Source: Nostoc carneum NIES-2107
GTDB taxonomy: Bacteria > Cyanobacteriota > Cyanobacteriia > Cyanobacteriales > Nostocaceae
NCBI GenBank assembly: GCA_002368155.1
Contig: AP018180.1
Coordinates: forward strand, 1,955,947 to 2,019,946
Direction: 5' to 3'
DNA: 64,000 nt
The notes under the pieces: model-generated
The model's input: only the letters and a program-made list of their open reading frames with translations
Told to the model about the DNA's origin: nothing
Databases searched by the model: none
In this document: one piece after another, positions 46,105 to 55,592 of the stretch
How the letters are laid out: the number at the start of each line of letters is the position of its first letter
Position numbering within the stretch: the first letter of the stretch is position 1
Position numbers and translations under genes: made by a program

Positions 46105-47103
46105 ATGAGCATTCTTAAAGCATTACAACCCGAATTTCAATCTGTATTTCCTCGTTTAGCATCTGGGAAGTATATCCACTTCATCATGCTACGTCATAGC
46201 CAATCATTCCCCGTATTTCAAACAGATGGAATTCTCAACACTGCACGCACCCAAGCTGGTTTAGGAACTACAGATGAAAGCAAAAAACAAATCAGCCGTT
46301 TGGTAATGTTTAAACGTAAACAAACCACCCCCGAACGACTTGCTGGACGCGAATTACTTCGCAGTTTGAATCTGACTAGCGCCGATGAAACCAATAAAGA
46401 TAAATACTGTGAATATAACGGCGAAAAATCTTGTAAAAAATGTCCTGATTGTATTATTTATGGATTTGCGATCGGTGATAGCGGCTCGGAACGTTCTAAA
46501 GTATATTCAGACTCAGCTTTTTCTCTAAGTTCTTATGAAGAATCACACCGCAGCTTTACCTTTAATGCTCCCTTTGAAGGTGGAACAATGAGTGAAGCAG
46601 GAGAAATGCGTAGCAGTATCAATGAATTAGACCATGTAATTCCAGAAGTAACATTCCCCACAGTTGAAACTCTGCGTGACCCTACCTACGAGGGTTTTAT
46701 CTATGTTCTAGGTAACTTGCTACGTACTAAACGTTATGGCGCACAGGAATCACGCACCGGGACAATGAAAAACTATATTGCAGGAATTGTATTTTGCGAT
46801 GGTGAAATCTTTAGCAACTTGCATTACACTCAAGCACTTTATGATGCTTTGAAAGGTGATGCTCCAATTGCTGATATTTTGCAGAAGGTAGAAGAAGTGA
46901 CAGATAATTTACTGAGTGATGAACCTGTACGTACAACAAAGCGGCTGTTTGGTTCGCAATTAGAAGAATTGCTAAATGAAGTCAGTGCATTGTATCAAGA
47001 TGAAACTCGTTTAACAGAAACAATAAATGCACTCTATGGACAAACCAAAGCCTATGCAGAATCATTTGGAGCATTGAAAAAGAAAGGTAAAAATAATTCG
47101 TAA
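46105..47103 (+). CDS. csc2: type I-D backbone subunit Cas7d (Csc2)
   Basis: 332 residues. RRM-type Cas7 with family marks: LRHSQSFPVFQTDGILNT, a Cys cluster CEYNGEKSCKKCPDC that is likely zinc-binding, and MRSSINELDHVIPEVTFPT, then LLRTKRYGAQESRTGTM. It binds the crRNA spacer in a helical row. It is 62 bp after csc3 in the same operon. Confidence 0.93.
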   Translation: MSILKALQPEFQSVFPRLASGKYIHFIMLRHSQSFPVFQTDGILNTARTQAGLGTTDESKKQISRLVMFKRKQTTPERLAGRELLRSLNLTSADETNKDKYCEYNGEKSCKKCPDCIIYGFAIGDSGSERSKVYSDSAFSLSSYEESHRSFTFNAPFEGGTMSEAGEMRSSINELDHVIPEVTFPTVETLRDPTYEGFIYVLGNLLRTKRYGAQESRTGTMKNYIAGIVFCDGEIFSNLHYTQALYDALKGDAPIADILQKVEEVTDNLLSDEPVRTTKRLFGSQLEELLNEVSALYQDETRLTETINALYGQTKAYAESFGALKKKGKNNS

Positions 47104-47136
47104 CTTATCTGTTTGTTTTCTCTAGAAAATTAAATT

Positions 47137-47220
47137 GTAGGGTGTGTTATCGCTTTAGCGTAACGCACCGTCAACACCATCAAATCAAGGTGCGTTAGCC
47201 TATGGCATAACACACCCTAC
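47137..47220. repeat. 84-bp MITE-like hairpin repeat
   Basis: GTAGGGTGTGTTAT at 47137 is inverted as ATAACACACCCTAC ending at 47220, with CGTAACGCACC/GGTGCGTTAG nested inside. This is a common cyanobacterial dispersed repeat, here inserted between csc2 and csc1. Confidence 0.75.
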
Positions 47221-47247
47221 CTTTTTCAAATACTTCTACAAAAACAA

Positions 47248-48039
47248 ATGGCACTCTATCATTGCACTTTGACGCTACACGATAATGTTTTTTTTGCGAC
47301 GCGGGAGATGGGTATTCTTTATGAAACAGAAAAATATTTACATAACTGGGGACTAAGCTTCGCGCTGTTTGCAATTAATTACATTCCCCAACCATATCGA
47401 CTACAGGGAGAATTGGCACAAAAGCCAACATATTTAGATGCTAGTGCTGAACAAAATCTCCTGCATTTAAATCAAGCGAGAATTTATGTATTTCCTGCTC
47501 AACCTATCAATTGGTCATATCAAATCAATACTTTTAAAGCTGCTCAAGTTACCTATTATGGCAAATCAAAACAGTTCGGTGATAAAGGTGCAGATAAAAA
47601 TTATCCAATTAATTATGGACGGGCTAAAGAAATAGCTGTTGGAAGCGTATATCGTACCTATATTATTGCCCCAGAAACTATTAAAATACCCCGGTGGATA
47701 CGTTTGGGTAAATGGGCTGCAAAAGTTAGAGTAGAAGCTGTAAAAATACCAGAGCAAGTTATACAAAATAAATCTGGCGATTACACCTGTTTACATCCTT
47801 TAAACCCGTTGGATTTATCAAGTAATACGCGAATATTACTCTATAACCGAATTGTCATGCCTCCAGCAAGTTTGGTAAGTCAGTCACAGTTACGCGGTGA
47901 ATATATCGCCACGAAAAAGGCTGATTGGCAAGACTTCAAATCAACATTAACTGGGCAGCAATCTCAACAACTACCAGATGAAATTTCTTTACCTACAGGA
48001 GTATTTTATGGAGCCGGAAACATTGCTGCAACAGCATAA
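47248..48039 (+). CDS. csc1: type I-D subunit Cas5d (Csc1)
   Basis: 263 residues. MALYHCTLTLHDNVFFATREMG is the usual Csc1 start, followed by LYETEKYLHNWGLSFALF and the conserved GRAKEIAVGSVYRTYIIAPE. It caps the 5' handle of the crRNA in the effector. The end overlaps cas6 by 32 bp. Confidence 0.9.
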   Translation: MALYHCTLTLHDNVFFATREMGILYETEKYLHNWGLSFALFAINYIPQPYRLQGELAQKPTYLDASAEQNLLHLNQARIYVFPAQPINWSYQINTFKAAQVTYYGKSKQFGDKGADKNYPINYGRAKEIAVGSVYRTYIIAPETIKIPRWIRLGKWAAKVRVEAVKIPEQVIQNKSGDYTCLHPLNPLDLSSNTRILLYNRIVMPPASLVSQSQLRGEYIATKKADWQDFKSTLTGQQSQQLPDEISLPTGVFYGAGNIAATA

Positions 48040-48892
48040 ATCTTCAACATTACATTCCATAGTTGTGGAATTAGCCGCAGCAGATGTAGGAGAAATCCCA
48101 CCTACTTTATCTCGCGCACTGCACGCCCTTGTACTTAAATGGTTTGCTATGGGTAACCCATCTGTTGCGGAAACTATCCACGCTAGCCAAAATTCACCAT
48201 TAACAATTTCGGGTTTATTGGGAAACCGTCGCCATAATGGAGTGCGTGTAGGAGATCATTTTTATTTCCGGATTGGTTTACTAGACGGTAGTTTAGTTGA
48301 ACCTTTAATGCGCGGGTTTGAACAGTCAGAAACTCAATCTATAGTACTAGGTGATTTTCCCTTTGTATTACGCCATATCTATGCATTACCAGGAACTCAC
48401 CAATTAGCAGGTGCAGCTGATTATGGATTACTGTCACACCCAACGCAAGTTTTGAGTGAAATTGAAATGCATTTCCTTTCTCCTACTAGTTTCAAGCAAA
48501 ATCAAGGAGTGCAAACTTTTCCATTACCCGAATTAGTGTTTAACTCGTTGCATCGAAGATGGAATATTTTTGCACCAGAACAATATCATCTCCCTAGTTG
48601 CGAATGGAATGCTTTGGTTTCAGCCTACGACCTGAAAACCTACGCACTCAAAATGGAAGGAGGTACGGAAGTTGGGGCGCAGGGTTGGGTGCGCTACCGA
48701 TTTAGTAGTCCCCAAACGGCTCGGATTGCTACTATTTTGGCAAATTTTGCTTTTTTTGCTGGGGTAGGGCGTAAAACTGCAATGGGGATGGGTCAGACAC
48801 AACTAAACAATTCAAAATTCAAAATTCAAAATTCAAATATTCAGAATAGGGAAAAACCTGGTCGCAGGAGTTTTGAGGCTCACAGCAAATGA
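48008..48892 (+). CDS. cas6: crRNA-processing endoribonuclease Cas6
   Basis: 294 residues from ATG 48008 with AGGAG 6 nt upstream; a longer start at 47978 is less likely. The family pattern LHSIVVELAAADVGEIPPTL, LTISGLLG, and a Gly-rich end GVGRKTAMGMGQT is present. The last 24 residues (SKFKIQNSNIQN...) come from AATTCAAA repeats that grew into the gene, a harmless-looking tail. It cuts the repeat hairpin (CCCG...CGGG) to give crRNAs. It overlaps cas4 by 4 bp. Confidence 0.92.
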   Translation: MEPETLLQQHKSSTLHSIVVELAAADVGEIPPTLSRALHALVLKWFAMGNPSVAETIHASQNSPLTISGLLGNRRHNGVRVGDHFYFRIGLLDGSLVEPLMRGFEQSETQSIVLGDFPFVLRHIYALPGTHQLAGAADYGLLSHPTQVLSEIEMHFLSPTSFKQNQGVQTFPLPELVFNSLHRRWNIFAPEQYHLPSCEWNALVSAYDLKTYALKMEGGTEVGAQGWVRYRFSSPQTARIATILANFAFFAGVGRKTAMGMGQTQLNNSKFKIQNSNIQNREKPGRRSFEAHSK

Positions 48893-49473
48893 ACGAACAA
48901 TACTATCTCCCCCTAGCTTATTTAAATGCTTGGGAATATTGCCCTCGTCGTTTCTTTTTGGAATACGAGCTTGGGGAAAATGCAGACAATGAACACATTA
49001 TCATTGGTCGTCATCTGCACCGCAATGTTGATGACGAAGGCAAGAATATTGAAGGTGACAAAGTAGTTTACCGACATCAATGGGTGTGGAGCGATCGCCT
49101 TTTGGTTAACGGCATTATCGATGCGGTGGAAGAAAGAGATAACCAATTAATCCCTTTGGAGTTTAAAAAGGGACGTATGGCCAACCACAAAAGCGATCAC
49201 TTTCAGTTGTGCGGTGCGGCTCTGTGCCTAGAAGAGCGTACAGGAAGCTCTATTCCTTACGGCGAAATTTTTTACTATGCCAACCGCCGCCGTGAACGTG
49301 TAGATTTTACATCTGCATTGCGACAAGCTACAGAACAAGCAATTTCAGCAGCGCGGGCTGCCATAGGTGGCATAATGCCTTCACCTATTGACCATCCTAA
49401 AAAGTGCCAAGATTGCAGCTTACAGAAAATTTGCTTGCCGAAAGAAATCAAAAAACTACGCCTTGAGGTCTAA
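48889..49473 (+). CDS. cas4: CRISPR adaptation exonuclease Cas4
   Basis: 194 residues. WEYCPRRFFLEY (first Cys), the RecB-like core PLEFKKGRMA (Glu and Lys) with QLCGAALCLEE, and the C-terminal KKCQDCSLQKICLP (three Cys). Together the four Cys hold a 4Fe-4S cluster. It trims prespacers and sets the PAM-side length. ATG overlaps cas6 (ATGA). Confidence 0.94.
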   Translation: MNEQYYLPLAYLNAWEYCPRRFFLEYELGENADNEHIIIGRHLHRNVDDEGKNIEGDKVVYRHQWVWSDRLLVNGIIDAVEERDNQLIPLEFKKGRMANHKSDHFQLCGAALCLEERTGSSIPYGEIFYYANRRRERVDFTSALRQATEQAISAARAAIGGIMPSPIDHPKKCQDCSLQKICLPKEIKKLRLEV

Positions 49474-49476
49474 ACG

Positions 49477-50454
49477 ATGTCTATTCTTTACGTAACTCAA
49501 CCTGATGCAGTACTTAGTAAAGCTGCCGAAGCTTTTAAAGTTGCCTTAAAACAGGAAGATGGTGGTTGGGAGAAAAAATCAGTTCCCGCCCAAACTGTCG
49601 AACAAGTTGTATTGATGGGAAATCCGCAGATTACTGGTGATGCTCTGGTGTACGCTTTGGAACTGGGTATGCCTGTTCATTATCTTTCTGGCTTTGGTAA
49701 ATATTTGGGGTCTGCTCTTCCAGGGTACTCTCGTAACGGCCAATTACGGCTGGCGCAGTATGCTGCTTATTATGACAAAGCCCATCGTTTGGAGATTGTC
49801 AAAACCATTGTTATTGGCAAGATTCAAAATCAACATAGTGTTTTATACCGCCATGACCAGAAAGATAATCCTCTCAAATCTCGCAAACAGCTAGTTAAAG
49901 AACAGATAACTCTTGACGAAGTACGTGGTGTTGAAGGATTAGCTGCACGAGAATATTTTGCTGCTTGGTCAGCAATGCTTGAGGAACAATGGTCATTTAA
50001 CGGGAGAAATCGTCGTCCCCCAACAGATGCAATCAATGCTTTACTGGGATTTGCTTATGGTCTTTTGCAAGTACAAGTAACTGCTGCTGTACACATGGCT
50101 GGTTTAGACCCTTATGTTGGTTATCTGCACGAAGCTACTAGAGGACAGCCTGCAATGGTTCTTGATTTGATGGAAGAATTTCGTCCTCTCGTTGCTGACA
50201 ACTTAATACTTTCGGTCATCAGCCATAAAGAAATTAAGCCTGACGATTTTACCGATCATCTTGGTGCCTATCGACTTTCGGAAAGCGGACGCAAACAGTT
50301 TTTACAAGCATGGGAGCGAAAAATGAACGACGAGTTTAAACATCCCACTTTTGGCTATCGTTGTAGCTATCGTCGAGCAATTGAATTGCAAGCACGTTTA
50401 TTAAGCCGACATTTACAAGAAGGGGTTCCCTACAAAGCCCTAACACTACGATGA
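49477..50454 (+). CDS. cas1: CRISPR integrase Cas1
   Basis: 325 residues of the I-D/I-A-like branch. The catalytic Glu lies in GVEGLAAREYFAAW, the His in DPYVGYLHEATRGQPA and the second acidic residue in LDLMEEFRPLVAD. The N-terminal beta domain is normal. With Cas2 it inserts new spacers next to the leader. Starts 3 bp after cas4 and overlaps cas2 by 4 bp. Confidence 0.96.
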   Translation: MSILYVTQPDAVLSKAAEAFKVALKQEDGGWEKKSVPAQTVEQVVLMGNPQITGDALVYALELGMPVHYLSGFGKYLGSALPGYSRNGQLRLAQYAAYYDKAHRLEIVKTIVIGKIQNQHSVLYRHDQKDNPLKSRKQLVKEQITLDEVRGVEGLAAREYFAAWSAMLEEQWSFNGRNRRPPTDAINALLGFAYGLLQVQVTAAVHMAGLDPYVGYLHEATRGQPAMVLDLMEEFRPLVADNLILSVISHKEIKPDDFTDHLGAYRLSESGRKQFLQAWERKMNDEFKHPTFGYRCSYRRAIELQARLLSRHLQEGVPYKALTLR

Positions 50455-50744
50455 CTACTTTGTTCTACCTCATAATTTATGATTTGCCTGATAATAAAAA
50501 GGCGAATAAGCGGCGCACAAAACTACATAAAATGCTCTCTGGGTATGGAACTTGGACGCAGTACAGTGTGTTTGAATGTTTTTTAAACGCTGTGCAGTTT
50601 GCTAAATTGAAGGTGCAAGTTGAAAGCTTGATTAAACCCACTGAAGATTCAGTACGTATCTATGTCTTGGATGCTGGAGCAGTACGTAAAACTATTACCT
50701 ACGGTTCTGAACAACCTCGACAGCAAGAGACGATCATATTATGA
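50451..50744 (+). CDS. cas2: CRISPR adaptation protein Cas2
   Basis: 97 residues. LIIYDLPDNKKANKRRTKLHK gives the ferredoxin-like first strand with its Asp; then GYGTWTQYSVFECFL. It forms the dimer at the centre of the Cas1-Cas2 integrase. Last gene of the operon, 11 bp before the array-2 leader. Confidence 0.95.
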   Translation: MTTLFYLIIYDLPDNKKANKRRTKLHKMLSGYGTWTQYSVFECFLNAVQFAKLKVQVESLIKPTEDSVRIYVLDAGAVRKTITYGSEQPRQQETIIL

Positions 50745-50755
50745 TGCTACTAGTC

Positions 50756-50951
50756 AGATTTTTGGCAGGGGAAAGCACGGGCGAAAACCCCCCACCTCCC
50801 GCCAAATGGCCAGAACCTTGATAATTCAATAGTTTCAGCTTTTTAAGTATGAATGTAGAGCCTGTTAATGAATGCCGGAAACGGACTTTTAAACTCGACT
50901 TGCCAAAATCGCTGGTAGAAATGGCTCTATAATTAGCTTCTGGCTGGCGGA
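50756..50951 (+). promoter_or_regulatory. leader of CRISPR array 2
   Basis: Homologous over its length to the array-1 leader in inverse orientation (GGGGAAAGCACGGGCGAAAA, CCTCCCGCCAAAT, CCAGAACCTTG, GGCTGGCGGA). Both arrays thus read outward from the cas operon. Confidence 0.85.
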
Positions 50952-51498
50952 CTTTCAAATTAATGAAACCCGTTCGCGGGATTGAAACATAACTCTGGAA
51001 AAGGAAGCTGAGAATAAAGTTAGCTTTCAAATTAATGAAACCCGTTCGCGGGATTGAAACGTGCAATGTGTGAAAGTGCCCAAGGTGGTTGCCTTGGCTT
51101 TCAAATTAATGAAACCCGTTCGCGGGATTGAAACAAAATGTACTTCCTTGAGTAACAAGCACAAGCTTATACTTTCAAATTAATGAAACCCGTTCGCGGG
51201 ATTGAAACCTTTCGGCGGGGGATATCCCAATGTTCGCGGCTTCGACTTTCAAATTAATGAAACCCGTTCGCGGGATTGAAACTTTACGTCTTTCCTCTAA
51301 AAGCGCAAGCACCTGAGCTTTCAAATTAATGAAACCCGTTCGCGGGATTGAAACAAAAGTTTCCTTTATCGTCTCTTTTACGGGCAGTCATCTTTCAAAT
51401 TAATGAAACCCGTTCGCGGGATTGAAACCTCAGGGCTTGTTGTGCTGCAATAGGAAGAATACTTTCAAATTAATGAAACCCGTTCGCGGGATTGAAAC
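50952..51498 (+). CRISPR. CRISPR array 2: 8 repeats, 7 spacers
   Basis: Same 37-bp repeat as array 1, in the + direction (starts at 50952, 51024, 51098, 51172, 51246, 51318, 51392, 51462). All eight copies look identical, and spacers are 33-37 bp. The array is short and conserved, so it is probably younger or turns over faster than array 1. Confidence 0.97.
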
Positions 51499-51724
51499 AA
51501 ACTCTAACAGCAGAGCTTTCTGCTTACAACTCTACCAATTTTTGAGAGCAGCGATAAAAGCGGACTGCGATCGCCCTAATCAAGCGAGGAAAACTGATGA
51601 GCGATACCAGCCAGGTTACTTGGGAAAGTCGCCCCCTCAGCGCTACATCATCAAAAATCAGGCATAAAACGATTTGAAGGGGCTATTTGCCTTTATGCTG
51701 AAGCGGAAGGGAGAAAAAACATTT

Positions 51725-52576
51725 ATGAGACAAAATCCCACCTACCACCTTAGCTTACTGAAAGCCCTGACTCTAGCTTTCTTTGTATTGGCATCCGTAA
51801 TGCCCCCAACTGTTTTAGCCAACGAAAGCGAAAAAGCGACATTCAACAGTACAACCACGCTCCAAACTATACTGAAGAGCAGTCATCGCTCAGAGCAGAA
51901 TCGCCTCCGAGACAAGTACCGCCACCCCGCCGACACTCTCGAATTCTTCGGTCTGCGCTCCAATATGACCGTAGTTGAATTATGGCCGGGGGGTGGGTGG
52001 TATACTGAGATATTAGCCCCATTTCTAGCACCCAAGGGACAACTCATAGTTACTAACTTGACTCCCAGCACGAGTAAACCCGCTTTGGCTTTCCAAAAGA
52101 AACTAGCAGCTAATCCAGAGATTTTTGGTAAGGTCAAAGTAGCCCAAATCAATCCCCCAAATGAACTTACCCTAGCCCCAGACAACTCTGTGGACATGGT
52201 TGTTACCTTCCGCAATATTCACAACTGGGTCAAAGCTGGCTATGACGGGCAGGTTTATGCAGCAGCTTACAAAGCACTCAAGCCAGGAGGCATCTTAGGG
52301 GTGGAAGAACACCGCGCCAAAGTGGGCACTTCTTTAGCTGAGAGTATAAAAACTGGCTATATGTCTGAAGACGGGGTAATTGCTGCTGTACAGAAAGCAG
52401 GCTTCAAATTGGTGGGCAAATCAGAAATTAATGCTAACCCAAAAGATACCAAAGACTATGAAGGTGGAGTGTGGACACTACCTCCAACCTTGAGCCAAGG
52501 GCAAAAGGATAAGCAACGCTTCCTTTTGATTGGAGAGAGCGATCGCATGACTCTTAAGTTCGTCAAACCAAACTGA
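51725..52576 (+). CDS. predicted secreted methyltransferase (COG4798-like)
   Basis: 283 residues from ATG 51725. Signal peptide (ALTLAFFVLASVMPPTVLA), then a Rossmann methyltransferase with VVELWPGGGWYTEILAPFL (SAM motif I), FRNIHNWV and LKPGGILGVEEHRA. The family is periplasmic by prediction, which is unusual for SAM enzymes; its substrate is not known. It begins about 220 bp past CRISPR array 2; the DNA between has no gene. Confidence 0.8.
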   Translation: MRQNPTYHLSLLKALTLAFFVLASVMPPTVLANESEKATFNSTTTLQTILKSSHRSEQNRLRDKYRHPADTLEFFGLRSNMTVVELWPGGGWYTEILAPFLAPKGQLIVTNLTPSTSKPALAFQKKLAANPEIFGKVKVAQINPPNELTLAPDNSVDMVVTFRNIHNWVKAGYDGQVYAAAYKALKPGGILGVEEHRAKVGTSLAESIKTGYMSEDGVIAAVQKAGFKLVGKSEINANPKDTKDYEGGVWTLPPTLSQGQKDKQRFLLIGESDRMTLKFVKPN

Positions 52577-52895
52577 TGATTGCAATAGATGCGTACGTAG
52601 CAACGATGACCATCGCATCTGCACGGAAATAACTGTTGGTGTGCGCCCTTCTTAGAGGATGCATAGCGATCGCTCCTCCGAATTTACCAGCAGTTTGAAG
52701 GCAGTATTACAGCATAATTCTTAGAGGAAACCCAAGCGATCGCCTATTGGCATTATTTCTTTATATTTATATCCACACAGCAGCATTTTAACTGCCATTG
52801 CTCGTGTAATTTCACGTTTATTCCAGCTTTGTTTGATAAAATCATCTGATGATTGCTCTATTGTTTTCTCACGTATCCAATAGGATTGCTATAAG
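52577..52895. repeat. intergenic with TTCTTAGAGGA repeats
   Basis: Two copies of CTTAGAGGA followed by GCGATCGC (about 52651 and 52716). The same unit recurs near 54071. No gene is seen. Confidence 0.5.
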
Positions 52896-53756
52896 GTGAA
52901 TAAATTGTTGACCGGAAAGCTGCATTCAAGACTGGGCAAAGAAGTTCTACAAGATTGTAATCTTAGAGATATTACAGACCAACAAGTCCAGCAATTGAAG
53001 CAATCTCTCTGGGAACATGGGGTTATTGTTGTCAGAAAGCAAAAACTGACGGCATCCCAGTTGAAGGACTTTGCCATCCAGACATTCGGTGACTCAACCC
53101 TCGGCCGTCGCCCTAAGCCTCTAGATCCAGAAATCGCAAGAGACTTACAAAGTCCTGGAGTCGCCATTTTAGGTAATCCCAAGGGGCATAGGGGTGAGGT
53201 CGTGGAGAAAATTGCTTGGCAATGGCATCACGACAAAGACCATCTCCCCAAAACAGAGGGACTGGATATGAATAGCCTCTATGTCGTAATGCTTTATGGC
53301 GTGGAAATCCCAGAACAAGGAATAGATGGACAGCCTCACACCACTGAATTTCTCGACATGGTGGCAGCCTATAACAATCTTGATCATCAACATCGGCAGC
53401 AATTAGAGCAACTGTGGATGTATCACCTGTCACCTATCCCCCCACAACCAGGGGTGGAGATTCCAAGAAAATTACATCCAATTGTCTCAACTCACAAAGT
53501 AACTGGGCGCAAAGGATTATATTTGGGTTCAGACACTTCAATTCTCAAGGGGCTAGAAGACCAACCAGAAGTGGCCAAACAGTATTGGCAGGAATTGTTT
53601 GCGGCAATTGTTTCCTGTACGCCAGTTTATGCCCATATTTGGCAAAAAGGAGATATTGTGTTTTGGGATAACTCCCAAGTTATGCACACAGGTATGCCCT
53701 ACGATGCAAATAAGTATCAGAGGATTGCCCTGCGTGTTGGTGTTGTAAATAGCTAA
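52896..53756 (+). CDS. TauD/TfdA-family Fe(II)/2-oxoglutarate dioxygenase
   Basis: 286 residues from GTG 52896. The iron ligands are the H-x-D in WQWHHDKDH and the distal His in SQVMHTGMPY, with the 2-oxoglutarate Arg in QRIALRVG. The family oxidises taurine, alkylsulfonates, herbicides and similar substrates. The substrate here is not known and there are no transporter genes beside it. Confidence 0.85.
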   Translation: MNKLLTGKLHSRLGKEVLQDCNLRDITDQQVQQLKQSLWEHGVIVVRKQKLTASQLKDFAIQTFGDSTLGRRPKPLDPEIARDLQSPGVAILGNPKGHRGEVVEKIAWQWHHDKDHLPKTEGLDMNSLYVVMLYGVEIPEQGIDGQPHTTEFLDMVAAYNNLDHQHRQQLEQLWMYHLSPIPPQPGVEIPRKLHPIVSTHKVTGRKGLYLGSDTSILKGLEDQPEVAKQYWQELFAAIVSCTPVYAHIWQKGDIVFWDNSQVMHTGMPYDANKYQRIALRVGVVNS

Positions 53757-53774
53757 AAACGGTTAAAGATTAGA

Positions 53775-53885
53775 CTAGTACAACAAGGCAAAAGTAAAAA
53801 GGCAAAAGTAAAAAGAAAGAATGATGATTTTGTAAGCTTTTCGCTTGTTTTAAATGGGTGGCTTACTTCCGCCGTATTGTACTAG
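53775..53885. mobile_element. 111-bp MITE, copy 1
   Basis: CTAGTACAA at 53775 and TTGTACTAG ending at 53885 are inverted ends. The interior starts with repeated GGCAAAAGTAAAAA. A second copy with the same ends is at 58127-58340. The rest of 53757-54103 shows no gene. Confidence 0.65.
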
Positions 53886-54103
53886 GCTTGCTCTGGCGGT
53901 GATTAAATGCCCGTTGGTAGTTCGGTAGACGGGGTAAATTGCGGACTAGGCTGGGATGATTTATCTAAAAGCAATAGCCCAAAAGCATATACAGTAATAG
54001 TTTCAGGCTATCTTGACTTTGGTGTCAGCGCTCACTAGATTTACCCCAAAAAGGCGATCGCTCCCTCAAATTCTTAGAGGAAAACCAAGCGTAAGCGATC
54101 GCT

Positions 54104-54412
54104 TTAACTCTCAAAACGCTGATGTCCAATATGAACCTGCCACTCCACAATTCTAGCAGAGTCCGCTAACATCCCATCTCGCACACGGGGGCTACTGTTG
54201 ACAATGGCTTGAGCTGCTTCTAAATTCTCCCCCTGAATTACCCACAGTCCCGTTCCATCGTGGGGAAAAAACGGGCCGCAGCACAGTAATATTCCTTTCT
54301 CTTGCTGCTCACGAAACCAAGCCAGTTGGTCTTGGTCATGTTCTGGATGAGTCTTTTTATACTCGTAATACTCTGGAACAGTTGCTACGACAACGGCAAA
54401 CAGTTTAGACAT
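54104..54412 (-). CDS. YciI-like protein
   Basis: 102 residues. FAVVVATVPEYYEYKKTHPEHDQDQLAWF, split by loops, then GILLCCGPFFPHDGTGLWVIQG and SSPRVRDGML are the YciI/muconolactone-isomerase-like fold, with the conserved His and Asp of the family (HPEHDQ). Often small stress or degradation enzymes; the reaction is unknown. It is alone and convergent with the dioxygenase. Confidence 0.8.
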   Translation of the reverse strand: MSKLFAVVVATVPEYYEYKKTHPEHDQDQLAWFREQQEKGILLCCGPFFPHDGTGLWVIQGENLEAAQAIVNSSPRVRDGMLADSARIVEWQVHIGHQRFES

Positions 54413-54669
54413 ATTTTCTTGTTGACTGATTTATACCTTTTGTAATGGTATTTTTAGGGCGCAGTCCATTGCAACCATTCAAATGGGAATCCTGGTAATA
54501 GTTGCGTTTCTGTACAGTTGTGGTGGTAGGGTATAACCTCTGCTTACTGGGTATTACTGGCGGATGATGGACAAACGGGCATCGATGCAGATTTATCAGT
54601 TAGAGGTTAAACAGTGATTACCAAGGCGATCGCAATTCTAAATCCTCTGAACGGTTACAAGTTGTTTGG

Positions 54670-55389
54670 GTGATATATTTTAAAAAATATCATCCAAAAA
54701 CAATGAAATATGATCAGGCTAGTCAAAAAAGAGAAATTACTATTGATAGCAGTCTAGGTGCAGCTATTTACAGTAAATCTCTTCTGATGATTTATGACTT
54801 TTTCGTCCTAGGTTTATCAAACACATTTTTCTGGAAATGCCCAACTAAATTAATTCTTGAATTTTACAACCAACACATCTCTGCTAAACATTTAGATGTA
54901 GGAGTAGGAACTGGCTACTTTTTAGATAAGTGTAAGTTTCCCAACCCTAATTCTATTATTTCCTTAGTAGATTTAAATCCTAACAGTCTTGAAATTACAT
55001 CGCAGCGTATACATCGATATAAGCCTAAATCTTTTCTTGCTGATGTTTTCCAACCATTGCCCCTAGAACCAACAAGTTTTGATTCGATTGGAATCAACTA
55101 CTTATTGCATTGTCTTCCTGGTAATAATATTTTGAGCAAAGAGATTGTTTTTAAAAATCTCAAAACATTGCTTAAGGATGATGGTGTGATATTTGGAACA
55201 ACCATTCTTGGCAAAGGAGTATCGCACAACTTATTTGCTAGACAATTAATGCGTACATACAATGCTAAAGGAATATTTGGCAATATAAATGATTCTTGCG
55301 AAGATTTAGCAAAGATTCTCAAAAAACACTTTCGTACTTATGAAATCCGTATTGTAGGTTGTGTAGCTTTTTTTGTAGGTCGTAAGTAA
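54670..55389 (+). CDS. class I SAM-dependent methyltransferase
   Basis: 239 residues from GTG 54670 (an ATG at 54703 is also possible). HLDVGVGTGYFLDKC is motif I; SLVDLNPNSLEI is motif II with the acidic ribose ligand; FDSIGINYLLHCLPG and LKTLLKDDGVIFGTTIL follow. A hydrophobic patch (LLMIYDFFVLGLSNTFFW) precedes motif I. Similar enzymes methylate small molecules in secondary metabolism. No biosynthetic genes are near. Confidence 0.85.
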   Translation: MIYFKKYHPKTMKYDQASQKREITIDSSLGAAIYSKSLLMIYDFFVLGLSNTFFWKCPTKLILEFYNQHISAKHLDVGVGTGYFLDKCKFPNPNSIISLVDLNPNSLEITSQRIHRYKPKSFLADVFQPLPLEPTSFDSIGINYLLHCLPGNNILSKEIVFKNLKTLLKDDGVIFGTTILGKGVSHNLFARQLMRTYNAKGIFGNINDSCEDLAKILKKHFRTYEIRIVGCVAFFVGRK

Positions 55390-55592
55390 ATCAAATTTTT
55401 AATTATGGGTAAGAAAGAGCCTTCACCTGCTTTCAGCTATCGCTCAGATGGCACTATTTTATCGTTACCCGTTGATATAACGAAGTGTGTAAGCTCTCAT
55501 TTAACTGGTATCCTTAATTAGGAACTTGCATTCTGGCAACAAAGCCGTTTCGGACAGATATTTTCAACCCAATAACCACAGGGATCGCAGGT

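Noticed and set aside
51422-51667. An 81-codon ORF at the end of array 2
   Set aside because: It starts in the last spacers and repeats, with no family match.
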